A stretch of DNA of 64,000 bases, taken from positions 11,145,334 to 11,209,333 of the forward strand of contig CM034236.1 in assembly GCA_019916065.1 (NCBI GenBank), in the 5' to 3' direction. Under the pieces are notes generated by a model. The model had not been told where the DNA came from, made no database searches, and worked only from the letters and a program-made list of their open reading frames with translations. The stretch is from Vitellaria paradoxa (Eukaryota > Streptophyta > Magnoliopsida > Ericales > Sapotaceae). The translations under genes were made by a program, and so were the position numbers. This document shows positions 47,877-59,277 of the stretch, piece after piece. The stretch's first letter is position 1. Each line of letters starts with the position of its first letter.

Positions 47877-48019
47877 TTCGCCGAGCACAGAATCAATGAT
47901 TCTCCAAAATCACCGTGATCATCGGTTGGAAAGAAATTTTCAAAGAAGCTTGGTCGCAGGCATAAAAGAAGGATTTCGACTCGTTCACGATCCAGAGTGA
48001 GGGAGAGAGAGAGCACAAA

Positions 48020-50740
48020 GAAAGAAACAGTCCTTTTTTGTCTTTTTGTTACAAGTGTGACTTATTCACAAATGAGTTTTTTGGTGTGACTAAAATCTTA
48101 TAAGTCTGTAAATAGTGACCGGCCTCCAAATCTCCCTTCCAAGTATGAGCGAAAAAAAAAAAAAATCTAATAGCCTATATAAAGCTCTGTTTGGGATAAA
48201 AGTTAAAATTTCATTTCTGGTAACTCAAGTTTTGAATTTTTTTTAAATGATCAAAATTACTCTTTTAAATTTTAAACTTCTATGAAGGACAAAAATATCA
48301 TGAATAAAAAACTAACTTTTTTTTTCTAAAAATGGGGAGGCTGACATAACATCCTATGTCAGTCACGTGACATTGATGTAGGGATCATTGGATTAAAATA
48401 GTATAATGTATGTAAATTGTTAAATTTTAATTTAACAGTCCTGATTATTGATCATGGGCTGACACAGCAAAATCTTTTTTTTTTCTTTTTCAAACAAAAA
48501 AAAAAAAAAACAAAAACAAAAACTTAATTTTTAAGTAGTTGTCTAAGAGTAATCTTAAAAATTAGGGTGGGTCTATTTGCACTTTATAAATTAATAGACT
48601 TTTGTACTCTATTTTACTTTTTCATTGACTAAAATTACACAATCACTCATATTTCTTTTCACATATGTTTTACATATTTATAATGTCATAAAAGCCTTAA
48701 TAAATAACTCGATCTAAAACATAATTATAATATTAAAAATAGCTTTATTTTTTACTAGAAATTATTTTCAAAATAAATAAATACAAAAGGCAACTTACCC
48801 TTTTTTTAAGACATTTTACTACATGGATAAACAATTATAAAAGTTAGCAGAAATAAAGGACAATTAGAAATTTAAATTAAATTACAAGTTGTCCTATTTT
48901 TGTTTGTACGGTTTGTAAGGAAAAAAATTGGTAGACTAAAATTGAATTTTATTTCATTTATATTTTTAGCAATCATATAAAAATAAATTTTAATTTATTT
49001 TGTAACTCAACCGAATAAGAAAATAACTTATTCATTTCAATTTATTTACAAAATTTTATCTTTTTTTTTATCATCTTAATATTTTTTTTTTTTCAAATCT
49101 TTCATAATTAATTTATTTTAAGATTTACATTTTTTCTTGTATTTCATGTCATTACATTATTTTTAAAATAAATTACCACATTATGAGAATTAAAAGGATC
49201 TTGTAGAACTTACTAAATGACTTGAAAATGATGATAAAATAATAAAAGTTTGAAAACCAAAGGAATGCAAGAAATTAATTTTTTTATTTGATGAAATTAT
49301 GAAACAAAATAAAATAAAACTTATTTTTATATGATTAATATAAATATAAATAAATTTATTTTATTCATTAAAAATATTTTTCTACTCTTTTATGGATCTA
49401 ATGTATTTGTTCAAATTTGTAGATATTTATTTTATGGAAGACAATCGTGTCATTTCATATTACTGATAATTAGTCACAAAAGAAGAATTTTGTAATTTTA
49501 TTTGATGAAAAAAAATAAAAAAAGTATAAAAGACTATAAATTGTAAGTCTAACAAAGTGGGGGATGACACTGGACGAGTATCGTAGCCAAACCCCGAGGA
49601 ATGATTATGAAATCTCGGATTTCTCAACCGTACAATTTTCTAAAGTATAAGGAGCCTATTTAGAGTTAAAATAAAATATTATAAAATTTTATAAATATAA
49701 ATTACAAGATAATAAAGTTAAATTTTCATTTATTATACAAAATACGAGACATTAATTTTTATAAATTTATATAATTTTATACATCTCCGAACACATCCAA
49801 AGTCACTAGATGAGAAACCGCTCGCTCTTCTGACTTTGGAAGTAAAAAAAATATAATTATAGTTAAAGATATTAATCAAATTAATGAACATATTCCACAG
49901 GCTAACCTAAAGGAAATGAATATGTTCTACACGCTTACCCTTATGGACCGAAAGCAATGAATATATTCTCTAAATAAATAAATAAATAAATTTTTATACG
50001 CTAATTGCTTTGCTTTGGGAGAGGAATCTAATCCAAACGCACCTTTGAGAACCATTCATTCGAGGCCAGAATTCAAGCCGGCCTTGACCTTTTCACCTCC
50101 ATTCTACTCTTGAAGGTTGAATGAATTAGTTAAACATATATACATACACACACATGATTTGAAGTAAGATATATATTAACAACAAAATAGGACGATTTTT
50201 GAAAATATTTCTCTCATAAATTAAGATTAAACGGTAAAAATTATTTTGTTTATTCAATAATTGACATTATTTAAGATCTAACGGTAAAATTATTTTTTCT
50301 TTCATTCAACGATTGAGATCATTTTTATATTTTTAATTTTTTTACTCAATTTTTTATGTTAGTGTACCCCACTACTATCTCACAAAACAGTTTGGGCATT
50401 TTAAATTTTACTATATTTTAAGAGTGGAGATCATATGTAAATCAAAACTTTCAACTTAAATTTGCTCAATTATGGTTTTTAGATAGTTGAACCTTCCAAA
50501 TTAAAGCACCATAATTTGTGTTTTCTTTCATAGTTTATCAAAAATTAATTAGAGAGAGATCAAAACAAATGTTATAACTTAGAATCTAAAATTTAAAAAA
50601 AAAAATTAAAACTCATAGATTATTATAATTTTTTCGATTTGAATTTTTTGTCCAAAGTTTCAATTATACAAGAAACTTAATACTAACTTTTTTCAAAATG
50701 TCACAGGCACGGGTATTGCTAGCACATCTTCACCCTTAAC
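48020..50740. other. AT-rich spacer, no gene seen
   Basis: It holds an imperfect short repeat of AATGAATATGTTCTACACGC-type sequence at 49885-49975 and a MITE-like segment around 49640-49800 (AGCCTATTTAGAGTTAAAAT on the left, ACATCTCCGAACACATCC on the right). Nothing else recognised. Confidence 0.55.
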
Positions 50741-50742
50741 AG

Positions 50743-51281
50743 CAGGGCGGATCTAGGATTTTTGGTAAGGGACGACACTGAACACTTAGGAAAAAGATAA
50801 TGAGTAACCTTAGGATTAGGAGTAGAAGAGAAACAATATTACTTTTTAGGAAGAGTTAGAATTATTTATGAACATTAAATTAGTGAATATACTTTTCGTA
50901 ATATAATGGTTTAACTAGTCCTTTTAGAGGCACTTGAGATTTAATAGAGATGTCTCTTGTTACCCAAAAAATATAATTATTAATATATTTTATTGTTTAT
51001 AAAATTTATTATTTTATATCTTACATTTTTTTATATTATGAACAAAAATATTTAATAGTGTAGGAGAGAGAATGTACTTTGTTTCACAAAAAATACTTGG
51101 TTTGATTCTAATAAACTTCTTTTATTGAAAAAATTTTAGTTAACCTTAATTTTTTAATAAGGTCAATATACTTTAATTTTAAATTAATTTAATTCTTTTA
51201 ATAAAATAAAAAGTGAAGGACATTTTAGTAATAAGGAGGGTCACTTATCCCCCTTTCCTTAATGTAGCTTCGCCCCTTACT
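50743..51281. mobile_element. hAT-type non-autonomous element
   Basis: The left end CAGGGCGGATCTAGGATTTTT and the reverse complement of the right end AAGGGGCGAAGCTACATTAA are the familiar CAGGGGCGGA-type ends of plant hAT MITEs. Flanking 8-mers CTTAACAG and ACTAACAG match at 6 of 8 positions, a plausible aged target duplication. No coding capacity; the interior is AT-rich. Coordinates are accurate to within a few bases. Confidence 0.62.
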
Positions 51282-51284
51282 AAC

Positions 51285-51940
51285 AGTGACATCTCAACGA
51301 AAGTGATGGGCCTTCTGATGATGTAATTCTAATAAGGAAAAATTAAAAAAAATAATTTTTAATAAAAATATTCCATTTGTAATGGAGTCGCAGAAATTCA
51401 GTCAACTTGTAATGCAGTCACAGAAAATTCAATTCGCACTCAAACATTAGTAACCTTTCACTATATAGTGTGTAGCTATCATTGAAAGTTCCAAGAAATG
51501 ATGAACTGCATCACAAAACCTAAGCACAAACTGGGATTTCAATTTCATGTTATTTCTAATAACAAGTTCATAAAGAGAGAGAGAGAGAGAGAGAGCTTGC
51601 AACTTGGTTTATTAAACTTCAAGAGTAAGTTTTCACCAGACAAAAACAAACATAGTCATATAGAGAATCTTGCCTTTGTCATGTAAAAAGGCGCATCAAA
51701 TCCAACGGTTGATGTCAAAACTCAGCAGAGTGAACTCGAGAAACGACTGATGCAAAAACACTCAGCGCAGAGTGCATTCAAGAAACGCGTGAAATCAGAA
51801 AAGAATTTGGGATCAATATCAAACTTCATCTGCATAATTTTAACCCAAAAGAAAAAAGTCACTACAACCAACTTCGTGGAAACACTCATAAAAGAAGACA
51901 ATAGATGACCAAAAAAACTAACTTGAAAATCATCCATGTT
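51285..51940. other. Upstream spacer and promoter region of the phospholipase gene
   Basis: Contains a short direct repeat (AATGGAGTCGCAGAAATTCA / AATGCAGTCACAGAAAATTC, 51380-51435), a (GA)n tract at 51575-51594 and no recognisable gene. Confidence 0.5.
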
Positions 51941-51946
51941 GATCCT

Positions 51947-51957
51947 CTATATATATG
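51947..51957 (+). promoter_or_regulatory. Probable TATA box of the phospholipase gene
   Basis: CTATATATATGG lies about 105 bp upstream of the ATG at 52059, with a pyrimidine-rich start-site-like sequence (ACTTCCTCTGTATTC) about 30 bp after it. Confidence 0.55.
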
Positions 51958-52058
51958 GCTATAATTGAATGCAAATTAACACACTTCCTCTGTATTCTTA
52001 CTGCATACCTGATTCGGTACAATCATCACCAGCTTAAGCAGCTCCACCATAAAGTTCA

Positions 52059-54001
52059 ATGGCCATCCACGTCCACATCCCCATCTCCATTACCATATCC
52101 AAGATGAGCTTGTCCTTCGGAGGCAACCACCAACATGGCCCTTTGTGGTCCAAAAATCCCATTTCAACTACAAATTCTAACAGGAGGTGGAAATATCCGG
52201 GCCTGTCAAAAAGAGGAGACACGACTAGAATGGCCATAATGAGTGGGGTGACATCCAGATCCGACTCCACCCTTACAGAACTCGGAAGAGAGAAACAGAA
52301 GGAACACGAGGCCGGAGGAGGAACGATAGCTGAATTGATCAAGAGAAGGTTAGCCCACTCCTGGAAAGAAATCCACGGTCAGGATGATTGGGTTGGCATG
52401 CTCGATCCCATCGACCCCCTCTTGCGAGCAGAACTAATCCGCTACGGAGAGATGGCACAATCGTGCTACGACGCATTCGATTCGGATCCGTTCTCCAAGT
52501 ACTGTGGCAGCTGCAAAATCGAACCGAGCAAGTTCTTCCAGTACCTTGGCCTGATGCAATACGGCTACGAAGCCACCCGTTATCTCCACGCCTCGTACAA
52601 CATCAATCTCCCCTTCTTGTTCCGAAAATCGCTCTCCTCCGATGCCTGGAGTACGGCGGCGAATTGGATGGGGTATATTGCGGTTTCGAACGACGAAGCT
52701 TCGGCCCATCTGGGGCGTCGGGACATAACCATCGCTTGGCGGGGGACAGTAACGATCCGCGAGTGGATTGCAAACTTCACCGACTTTCTAGAGTCGATCG
52801 CGCTTCACAAGATTCCATCTCCTGATATAAATGTCAAAGCTGAGGCCGGCTTCATGCACGTCTACACTGACAGAGAGACCAATTGCCAATTCTGCAAGTA
52901 TTCAGCGAGGGAGCAGGTCTTAGCAGAAGTGAAGCGATTGATAAAGCTGTACGCGGACGAGGAACTAAGCATAACGATCACCGGGCATAGCCTGGGGAGT
53001 GCGCTAGCGATCCTGAGCGCTTATGACATAGCAGAGACTGGGGTGGATGTAATGGATGACGGGCGGGTTGTGCCCATTTGTGTGTACTCGTTCTCGGGGC
53101 CCAGAGTTGGAAATGCCAGGTTTAAGGAGCGGCTGGAAGGGCTGGGTGTGAAGGTGCTGAGGGTGTTTAATGTTCATGACAAAGTGCCAACGGTGCCGGG
53201 GATATTTTTCAACGAGCATGTGCCTTTTATTCTGCAGAAAATAGGCGAAATTTCCCCCTGGAGCTACTCCCATGTTGGCGAGGAACTTGCTTTGGATCAC
53301 AAGGATTCCCCCTTCTTGAAAGAAACGGGCGATCTGGCATGCCTCCATAACTTAGAGGCTCTCCTGCACTTGGTTGACGGGTTAGTAATTTCTCCTTTAT
53401 TTGATTATTTAGACTACAACAAGTTGAGCTATGCAACAATTAGAAAGCGCCCCGCGTACACAATCTCCCCCTTCCACAACTGATGTGGGAACACCCCAAT
53501 AAACTCCCCTATTTCTCCCAGTGAATTGAGATTGATGATAAACTTGACTTTAATAACACTATTGGGTGGTCTTAAGCCTACCTCAATCTAAAATTCGTTC
53601 ATAAAATGAGAATTATATTCTGACCACCAACCTTTTTCACAATCAATGTGAGAAAATCCCATCACTAGGAAACAATAAAAACATATATTAAGGATGTAGC
53701 TGAGTTGAAACAAAGCAGTTGACTCGAATTTTGTTCTGCAAACTAAAACAGGTTCCAAGGAAAGGGTGAAAGGTTTTCTCTTACCGGCCATAGGGACCTC
53801 GCACTGGTGAACAAGGCGTGTGACTTCTTAAAAGATCATCTTCTGGTCCCACCAAACTGGTGGCGAAGTGAGAACAGTGGCCTGGTTAAAAACCACTACG
53901 GCTTCTGGAAGCAGCCCGATCGGCACGATCTCGAGGAACATCTACAACCACAGGATATCCACCATCACCTCTGGCAACTGGGTCTAGCTTCAGGTGATTG
54001 A
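52059..54001 (+). CDS. Phospholipase A1, class I (gamma-like), predicted plastid-targeted
   Basis: Lipase class 3 enzyme of the plant PLA1/DAD1-like family, which removes sn-1 acyl chains from plastid phospho- and galactolipids. Proposed exons: 52059-53380 and 53752-54001 (GT at 53381, AG at 53750-53751), 523 residues. Residues 1-60 are Ser/Arg/Pro-rich with few acidic residues, fitting a transit peptide. The core runs from SWKEIHGQDDWVGMLDPIDP. The catalytic triad is visible: Ser311 in ITGHSLGSAL, Asp374 in VHDKVP and His405 in YSHVGEELALDHK. Exon 2 restores the family C-terminus (FQGKGERF, ALVNKACDFLKDHLLVPPNW, IHHHLWQLGLASGD). Reading through the intron instead gives a 474-codon ORF with an unrelated tail; the spliced form fits the family better. 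All key residues are intact. The last codons are duplicated at 58258. Confidence 0.92.
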
Positions 54002-54769
54002 TGAGGTGACCAATCTAGAGCCCTGGAAAAATAAAAGTACAGGTTGTTGGGTGATTCTGTGAGTGAATGTTTCATTGAATTGAAGATTATCATGTAATTT
54101 GCCGTAGAACTTGTGGAATAAAAAGGTGAAACCATTTTTGTGATGACCCTTGATCAAATTAGTTGCGACAGTCAGCAGAGTATTGTGTACAATGATACTA
54201 AGGGTCCATTTGGTAAATTGGCAAAACCCCGACTTCAACTTCCTCCATAAAAATTTATCCAAAAAAAAATTATCACACATAAACCACCAACTTTTCGACT
54301 TTCTTCAATTTTTTATTTTTTTAACTTTCACAGGCTAAATATATCAATGTTTATACCGGTTAATTAATTAGATTAAGCAGTTTAAATCTATTATAATGAG
54401 AAATAATTATTGACCTAACATATTTGAAAAGAAAAAAAAATGATTTTAAATAGATTAATTCTAAAAATGTGAGAGCTAACCCCCTCCGGCTCAAAACGCT
54501 TTCCTCGTTTACACAAACACTTAAAAGGAAATAATTGATCCTCCCTTCTTTCTTTCTTTATATCTTCCATTGCCTTCCTTTCTTATTTGCCGCTCCATGT
54601 AAATGCCCTAAATTTGCTCTAATGTGAAAGTTTAAGAAAATTACCCCAAATGATTCTCATAGGCCCAGAAGGCTTAAGTTGCGAGTATGGACTTACGTGA
54701 GATTATTTCTGGTGATATATCTTCTAGCCCCCCCCCTTTTTTTTTTCAATAAATTCCATTGACCCATCT

Positions 54770-55210
54770 TTAATAATTATATTTATATCTTTCAATTTTT
54801 AAAAATTATATTTACTTTTTTTTTATTTTTAAATATTATTAATGTCGACCTCGTTTCATTAAATCAACCATTAACATTTAATAAAAATGTTAAACTAATC
54901 AAAATTTAAACTACTTTTTCCTATTCTTGTCTCACATATTCATCAATTTTTTTTACAAAAAGTTTTAAAATTTTTTGTTTTTACTTTTTTTTTTTGAAAT
55001 TTTTGCAAAGAAAACTTATAATATATATGAAAAGGAGAGGAATAGAATAAGAAAAACATTTAAAATTTTGACATTTTCTTTTAAATTTTTAATATTGATT
55101 TAATAGAATTGGATCAATGTTAATAATATTTTAAAATAAGGGAGATAAATATAATTTTTAATATTTATGGGTGTAAATATAATTACTTAAATATTGAGAA
55201 AAGCTGTGTA
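54770..55210. mobile_element. Long-inverted-repeat (foldback) MITE in copy A
   Basis: The left arm at about 54770-54905 (ATTATTAATGTCGACCTCGT and beyond) is complementary to the right arm at about 55065-55205 (AGAATTGGATCAATGTTAATAAT and beyond). Arms are about 130 bp and imperfect. The same element in copy B (60990-61350) has lost the outer right arm. A related element lies at 62632-63128. Confidence 0.65.
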
Positions 55211-56114
55211 AATTTACCCTTTTTTTTTTTCTGGGAGGGGGAAGGGAGACTATGGGAGAAACAGATTTGAAGGAAAATGGGGTTAGAGATGACTGAAGGG
55301 CAAAATGTACTAATTAACGGGTTTGATTTTTTTACAATGATATATTGGCCTTAATTTAATTTAAATTTAAAATAAAAGTGATGGTTAAAAGGAAACACAT
55401 TAGAATGCAATTAATATGAAAATTCATATTTAAATAAAATGCAATCAACTGGAAACCATTAATTAATTCATTTTCGCTGCTGAATTTTATTTTACACTTG
55501 AAAAATGAGTTATAGGCATTAATGGCAAATTATGAGAAAGTACATTTTTTCTTACCCATGTCAATACCCAACAAAATTGATCGTGAAACTCTGTTGGGCA
55601 TATCCGTGATTGATTGGTATCTAGTGCCGCTGCCATCTTTAGTGGATCGAATCCCAGAAGGTAGCTCAAAAACCTGTAGGTTTCTCATTTTAACTCTGGT
55701 CCATTAACAAAGGGGTGGGAGACCTCAAGAAAGCAGTGTTTAATTTCTTCAATAACAGTAAAATTTGTGAAAAAAGTACATTATGGTGGAGGAATGAGGA
55801 GAATGGAGAGAGAACAAGAAGATATTCTTGGAGAAACAAAGAGGAAGATACATGGAAAGAATATTATTTTCAATAAAAAAAGTAACCTAGTTCTCATTAA
55901 TGTTTTGAATAATTACACTTATTACACATAATATTAAAAAATTACCATTATCATTTTTTATTTTAAAAGTTATTAACTTCTAACTTTTTTTAAGTTAAAT
56001 AAACAGTTAATTTTAACAACATCAATCAAAATTTTAATTAATTTTTCTATTTACACTATCATTCTCACTGTTGATCAGTTTCTCCAATAAAATTAAAAAA
56101 AGGGGGCATTTTTG

Positions 56115-56256
56115 ATATATAGGTAAATTATAACTATATTTTCTTAACAACTGGGTAATTACACTTACACCTCTCAATATTTAAAAATTACACTTACATT
56201 TTTTATTTTGAAATACTTGTTAATATTAACCATTCTGTTAAATCAATCATTAAAAC
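56115..56256. mobile_element. Left arm of a second long-inverted-repeat MITE, interrupted
   Basis: Corresponds to the left arm of the complete element at 62632-63128 (GGTAATTACATTTATACCTC-type sequence, then TTATTTTGAAATA and TTAAATCAATCATTAAAAC). It stops at 56256 where Tat LTR sequence starts; the right arm is missing. Confidence 0.65.
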
Positions 56257-57000
56257 TGTTCGACAACAAAAAATCTCTACCGAATCTGCTCTCCACGTTA
56301 GCCTGGAATCCAAATGCAAGCCTCTCAAGCAAAAAGGAAACAGAGGTTATGGCCGAAAAGAGGGTATCCGACCAGAAAAACCCTCCGATGGTAAAGTCAG
56401 TACAGGCTTGAAAAAACTAAGGAATGATAAATAAAGAGAAAAGTATTAGGTCGACAATAGAGAGCGTACCTAAATTTTGAAACTAAATGTTGTATTTATA
56501 GTAAGATAATATGAATAAATTAATAAGCAAGTAATAGAATTGTAATCATTATGTATCTCGTGCGTCTATATTAAAGAATGCAGTAATCTTTTCCACCTTA
56601 AATGTCTTTTATTCTACATTTAATACTTACTATTCTGCATTTAATGCGCGTGGACAAAGTAGGCATCTAAGTAGATTGAACATGCCCTTTAGGAATGCCT
56701 AAACGTCACATCTATCTGCCATTTGTAAAGAGATGAACGAACTAAGTTAACTTTTAGGTAATAAATTCAGTTTATTTATTTCTATTTAGCATTATAGTTA
56801 GGATCACACCAATTTAGTTCCAAAGAAAGGTGGGACCCATCTTCAGTCATGTTTTGGTCACTCAACCCTACCAAGCACTTTCCCATTATGCTCGGGAGCA
56901 CGCTACGTGTTCAGGGTTATTTTTGTACTAACATTATGTCCCACTCTGGTTGGGATAATTTATTATTCGAGTAGAGTAGAAAACAAATCCATCAATACTT
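56257..57000 (-). repeat. Diverged Tat LTR, related to the LTR at 4922-5910
   Basis: Starts TGTTCGACAAC and follows the 4922 LTR in order: CTGCT...CCACG, CC...GGAA...AAATGCAA, AAACCCTCCGATGGTAAAGTCAG, GACAATAG...GTACCT, CATTTAATGC and GCTACGTGTTCAGGG. The right border is uncertain. In the minus orientation this is the 3' end of an element whose internal part continues to the right. Confidence 0.7.
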
Positions 57001-57199
57001 GTCTTATTTACACTGAATCTCTTTATATCTTTATGCGTAGCTTTACTTTTGTCGTGCTTTTGCCTGATTGGTTGTTTTGTCGGCTCACTAATGTCGCGTG
57101 GTAGCTCTTTTCACCTTCTAGTGCATAAAAATGCTAATCATCGCCCTAAAACCCTAAAACACGCTGTCAACCGTCACTTTAACATCAATTCAAACTGCA

Positions 57200-57216
57200 C
57201 ATTATATAAAATTTTT
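57200..57216 (+). promoter_or_regulatory. TATA-like box ahead of the antisense retroelement ORF
   Basis: CACATTATATAAAATTTTT lies about 245 bp upstream of the ATG at 57455, followed by a CT-rich leader. It is on the + strand, opposite to the presumed orientation of the surrounding Tat element. Confidence 0.4.
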
Positions 57217-57454
57217 GCCGCCAATCGTTTCAACCTCTGTTTTATTCAAAATTTTGATATATGTATATGTATCTTGAACTCTTGCCATTGCTACCTATTC
57301 TGCACTCCTCAGAACGTATATGCATCCAAGTGATATTCGAGCCCTCTATTTCTTTCATGATTTCATTTCCTTCGCATAACTTTTCCTTTCAGTGAGTCTT
57401 TAGGATTTCTCTTTTTCTTCACTTTCTTCTTTGATTTAATTTTTAGGGTCAAGA

Positions 57455-57877
57455 ATGGGTAGACTTGCTAACGAACTAAGGTTTGATGAGGGAATTGCTA
57501 CCTTAAAAAAAAAATATAACATCTCAGATAGTGGAAATATTAGGTTAGCTAGTGACGATGACCAGGAATTGGGGATGTTCCCAATAATACCTATTACAGA
57601 GGGAGGCTTGAGATTCCCCGTTCCTTTTTTCCTTCGAAAAATGTTCCATATAGTCAATCTCTCCACTAGATTCGTCTCTCACAACTTCTATAAGATAGTT
57701 AACGGGGTAGAAGAAAATAACTGTAGCTACGGATTCCATTTATTTGAATGGAATATGTTATATTGCTATAACATCCAAAGAATTAAGAGGGACAAGAATA
57801 AATGGTACCTGAATTCTCGACCTAATAAAGCCTTTGTGCATACGCTCCCAGGTAACATCAAGGGGGTTGGAAGATGA
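57455..57877 (+). pseudogene. Retroelement-associated ORF, 'putative gypsy type transposon' domain
   Basis: 140 codons starting MGRLANELRFDEGIATLKKK, then EGGLRFPVPFFLRKMFHIVN, NFYKIVNGVEEN and KNKWYLNSRPNKAFVHTLPG. The GLRFP...PF, NSWxI-like and W(Y)xxSRP pattern is that of the plant domain called putative gypsy type transposon (Transposase_28), found in ORFs accompanying Tat-type elements, often antisense. The match continues in another frame past 57877 (a FGKWMNRPDED-like stretch), so a frameshift ends this ORF. Function is unknown. The sequence is cut at 58257 by the junction with duplicated phospholipase DNA. Confidence 0.62.
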
Positions 57878-58257
57878 CATTTATGTCGTCTTTGGAAAGT
57901 GGATGAACCGTCCCGATGAAGACATTTTTTTTCCAATCAGGGCAGTAGCACAGGGCCTAGGTCAAGGAGTTCCAGTATATTTCTTTTACTTTCATCTCAT
58001 TTGAAGTCTCTGTTCTAATTATTTGTGATTTTTTGTACGTGGACGATCGTACCAAAAAGGCCTGGGCGAGATGAAACCTCACCGACCTCCCCACATGGAG
58101 ATGGTGTTACAATTTTTAGGTAGACCGGAAAACTTTCCTTTTGCAAGGTTGGCGCCCATCCTACTCGACTACCAGCCCGGCTATCGCTCCTTTGTCGCGC
58201 CTTCTTGGGGATTTGTCATCTGCTCAATCTCCCAGACCCTCCAATAGTGGTTTGATT

Positions 58258-58305
58258 GGATATCCACCATCAGCTCTGGCAACTAGGTTTGGCTTCTGGT
58301 GATTA
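58258..58305 (+). pseudogene. Phospholipase A1 3'-end fragment (last codons only)
   Basis: Encodes IHHQLWQLGLASGD and a TAA stop, the same last residues as the complete gene (IHHHLWQLGLASGD), with substitutions mostly at third positions. Everything upstream is retroelement sequence, so the rest of the second gene copy is gone. It marks the left border of duplication copy B. Confidence 0.85.
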
Positions 58306-58975
58306 ATGAAACGACCAATCTAGAGCCCTGGAAAAATGAAAGTACAGGTTGTTGGGTGATTTTTATAAGTGAATGTTTCATTGAATTGAAGATTATCATT
58401 TAATTTGTTGTAGAACTTGTGGAATAAAAAAGAAAAACCATTTTTGTGATGACCCTTGATCAAATTAGTTGCAACAGTTAGCAGAGTATTGTGCATAATG
58501 ATACTAAGGGCCCATTTGGTAAATTGATAAAACTCCAACTTCAACTTTCTTCATAATAATTTATCAAAGTTAGAAAAAAAAAAATTTACCACATATAAAC
58601 CACCAACTTTTTTTACTTTCTCTAATTTTTTTTAACTTTTACAAGTTTTTACCAGTACATAAAAGTTGCCAAAGTGTTACACCCTTACCTATACACTAAA
58701 TTTCAATTCAATTTGATACCTCTGATTTCAGTTCTAAACTTCTAATTACACTTAAATTTTAATGATATTTTTTATTATCATATTTATTTAACAATAATTG
58801 ACAAAACAGTCTAATTGTTACTTTTACAAATATAACACTTTCAATTAAAAACAAAGAGCCTAAATAAAATTAAGTTCAAATGTAATTCATGTTTTTTTTT
58901 TTTTATCATGCCCTAATTTTTTTAATTGTACAATTAATTTAAGTACCAAAGCCTTTAGCCTCTTAAAAATTAATC

Positions 58976-59277
58976 AAGAATAATAATAAGAAGCCCATTC
59001 GGGGTAGGTGGGTTGGTTCGGTCAGCTGCCGTAAGAACTTGGCCCTAGTAATAGGTCTTAGGTTCGACTCTCCTTTCGGGGAGAGGCAGTAATCTTCCAT
59101 TGTTGAGGGCTGTCTAACAGCCTTCCCGGCTGAGCCGGTCAGCTAGGGTTTGCCTAGGCTGGTTTACCTCCTCGTGTGCTTTTGCCGGCTAGATTCACGG
59201 AGCAGGCTTCACCGAGAGCGCATCCATGAATAGCGGCTGCGAGTTTCTCTCCGACCCCAGAAGAATAATAATAAGAA
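58976..59277 (+). mobile_element. tRNA-derived SINE with 17-bp target duplication
   Basis: The body is 58993-59260 (268 bp), flanked by identical AAGAATAATAATAAGAA at 58976-58992 and 59261-59277. The 5' part contains GGTTGGTTCGGTCAGCTGC (A-box-like) and CTTAGGTTCGACTCTCC (B box) with tRNA-gene-like spacing, so the pol III promoter reads on the + strand. GC content is far above the surroundings. There is no long poly-A tail; it ends CCGACCCCAG before the duplication. It is non-coding and mobilised in trans by LINE enzymes. Confidence 0.9.

Larger units (their letters stand above)
53953..56256. repeat. Segmental direct duplication, copy A (phospholipase 3' end and downstream)
   Basis: From the last codons of the phospholipase gene onward this block is repeated, about 85-90% alike, at 58258-62766. 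Matching landmarks include CCAATCTAGAGCCCTGG (54010 and 58313), TGATGACCCTTGATCAAATT (54139 and 58447), CTAACCCCCTCC (54477 and 60501) and CTCTGTTGGGCATATCCG (55590 and 62082). Copy A ends inside a long-inverted-repeat element where a Tat LTR begins (56257). Confidence 0.88.

Noticed and set aside
52388..53439. Other-frame ORFs over the phospholipase exon
   Set aside because: Shadows of the GC-richer real exon; no family resemblance.
53381..53483. Unspliced C-terminus of the phospholipase ORF
   Set aside because: This part does not resemble the family, while splicing to 53752 restores the conserved ending in phase.
54150..54338. Short ORFs near 54.0-54.3 and 58.3-58.5 kb on both strands
   Set aside because: They lie in the duplicated 3' flank; the two copies differ by indels and stops, so there is no sign of protein conservation.
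59010..59070. tRNA gene
   Set aside because: A and B boxes are present but no cloverleaf can be drawn, and the surrounding 268 bp with a 17-bp duplication is a SINE.
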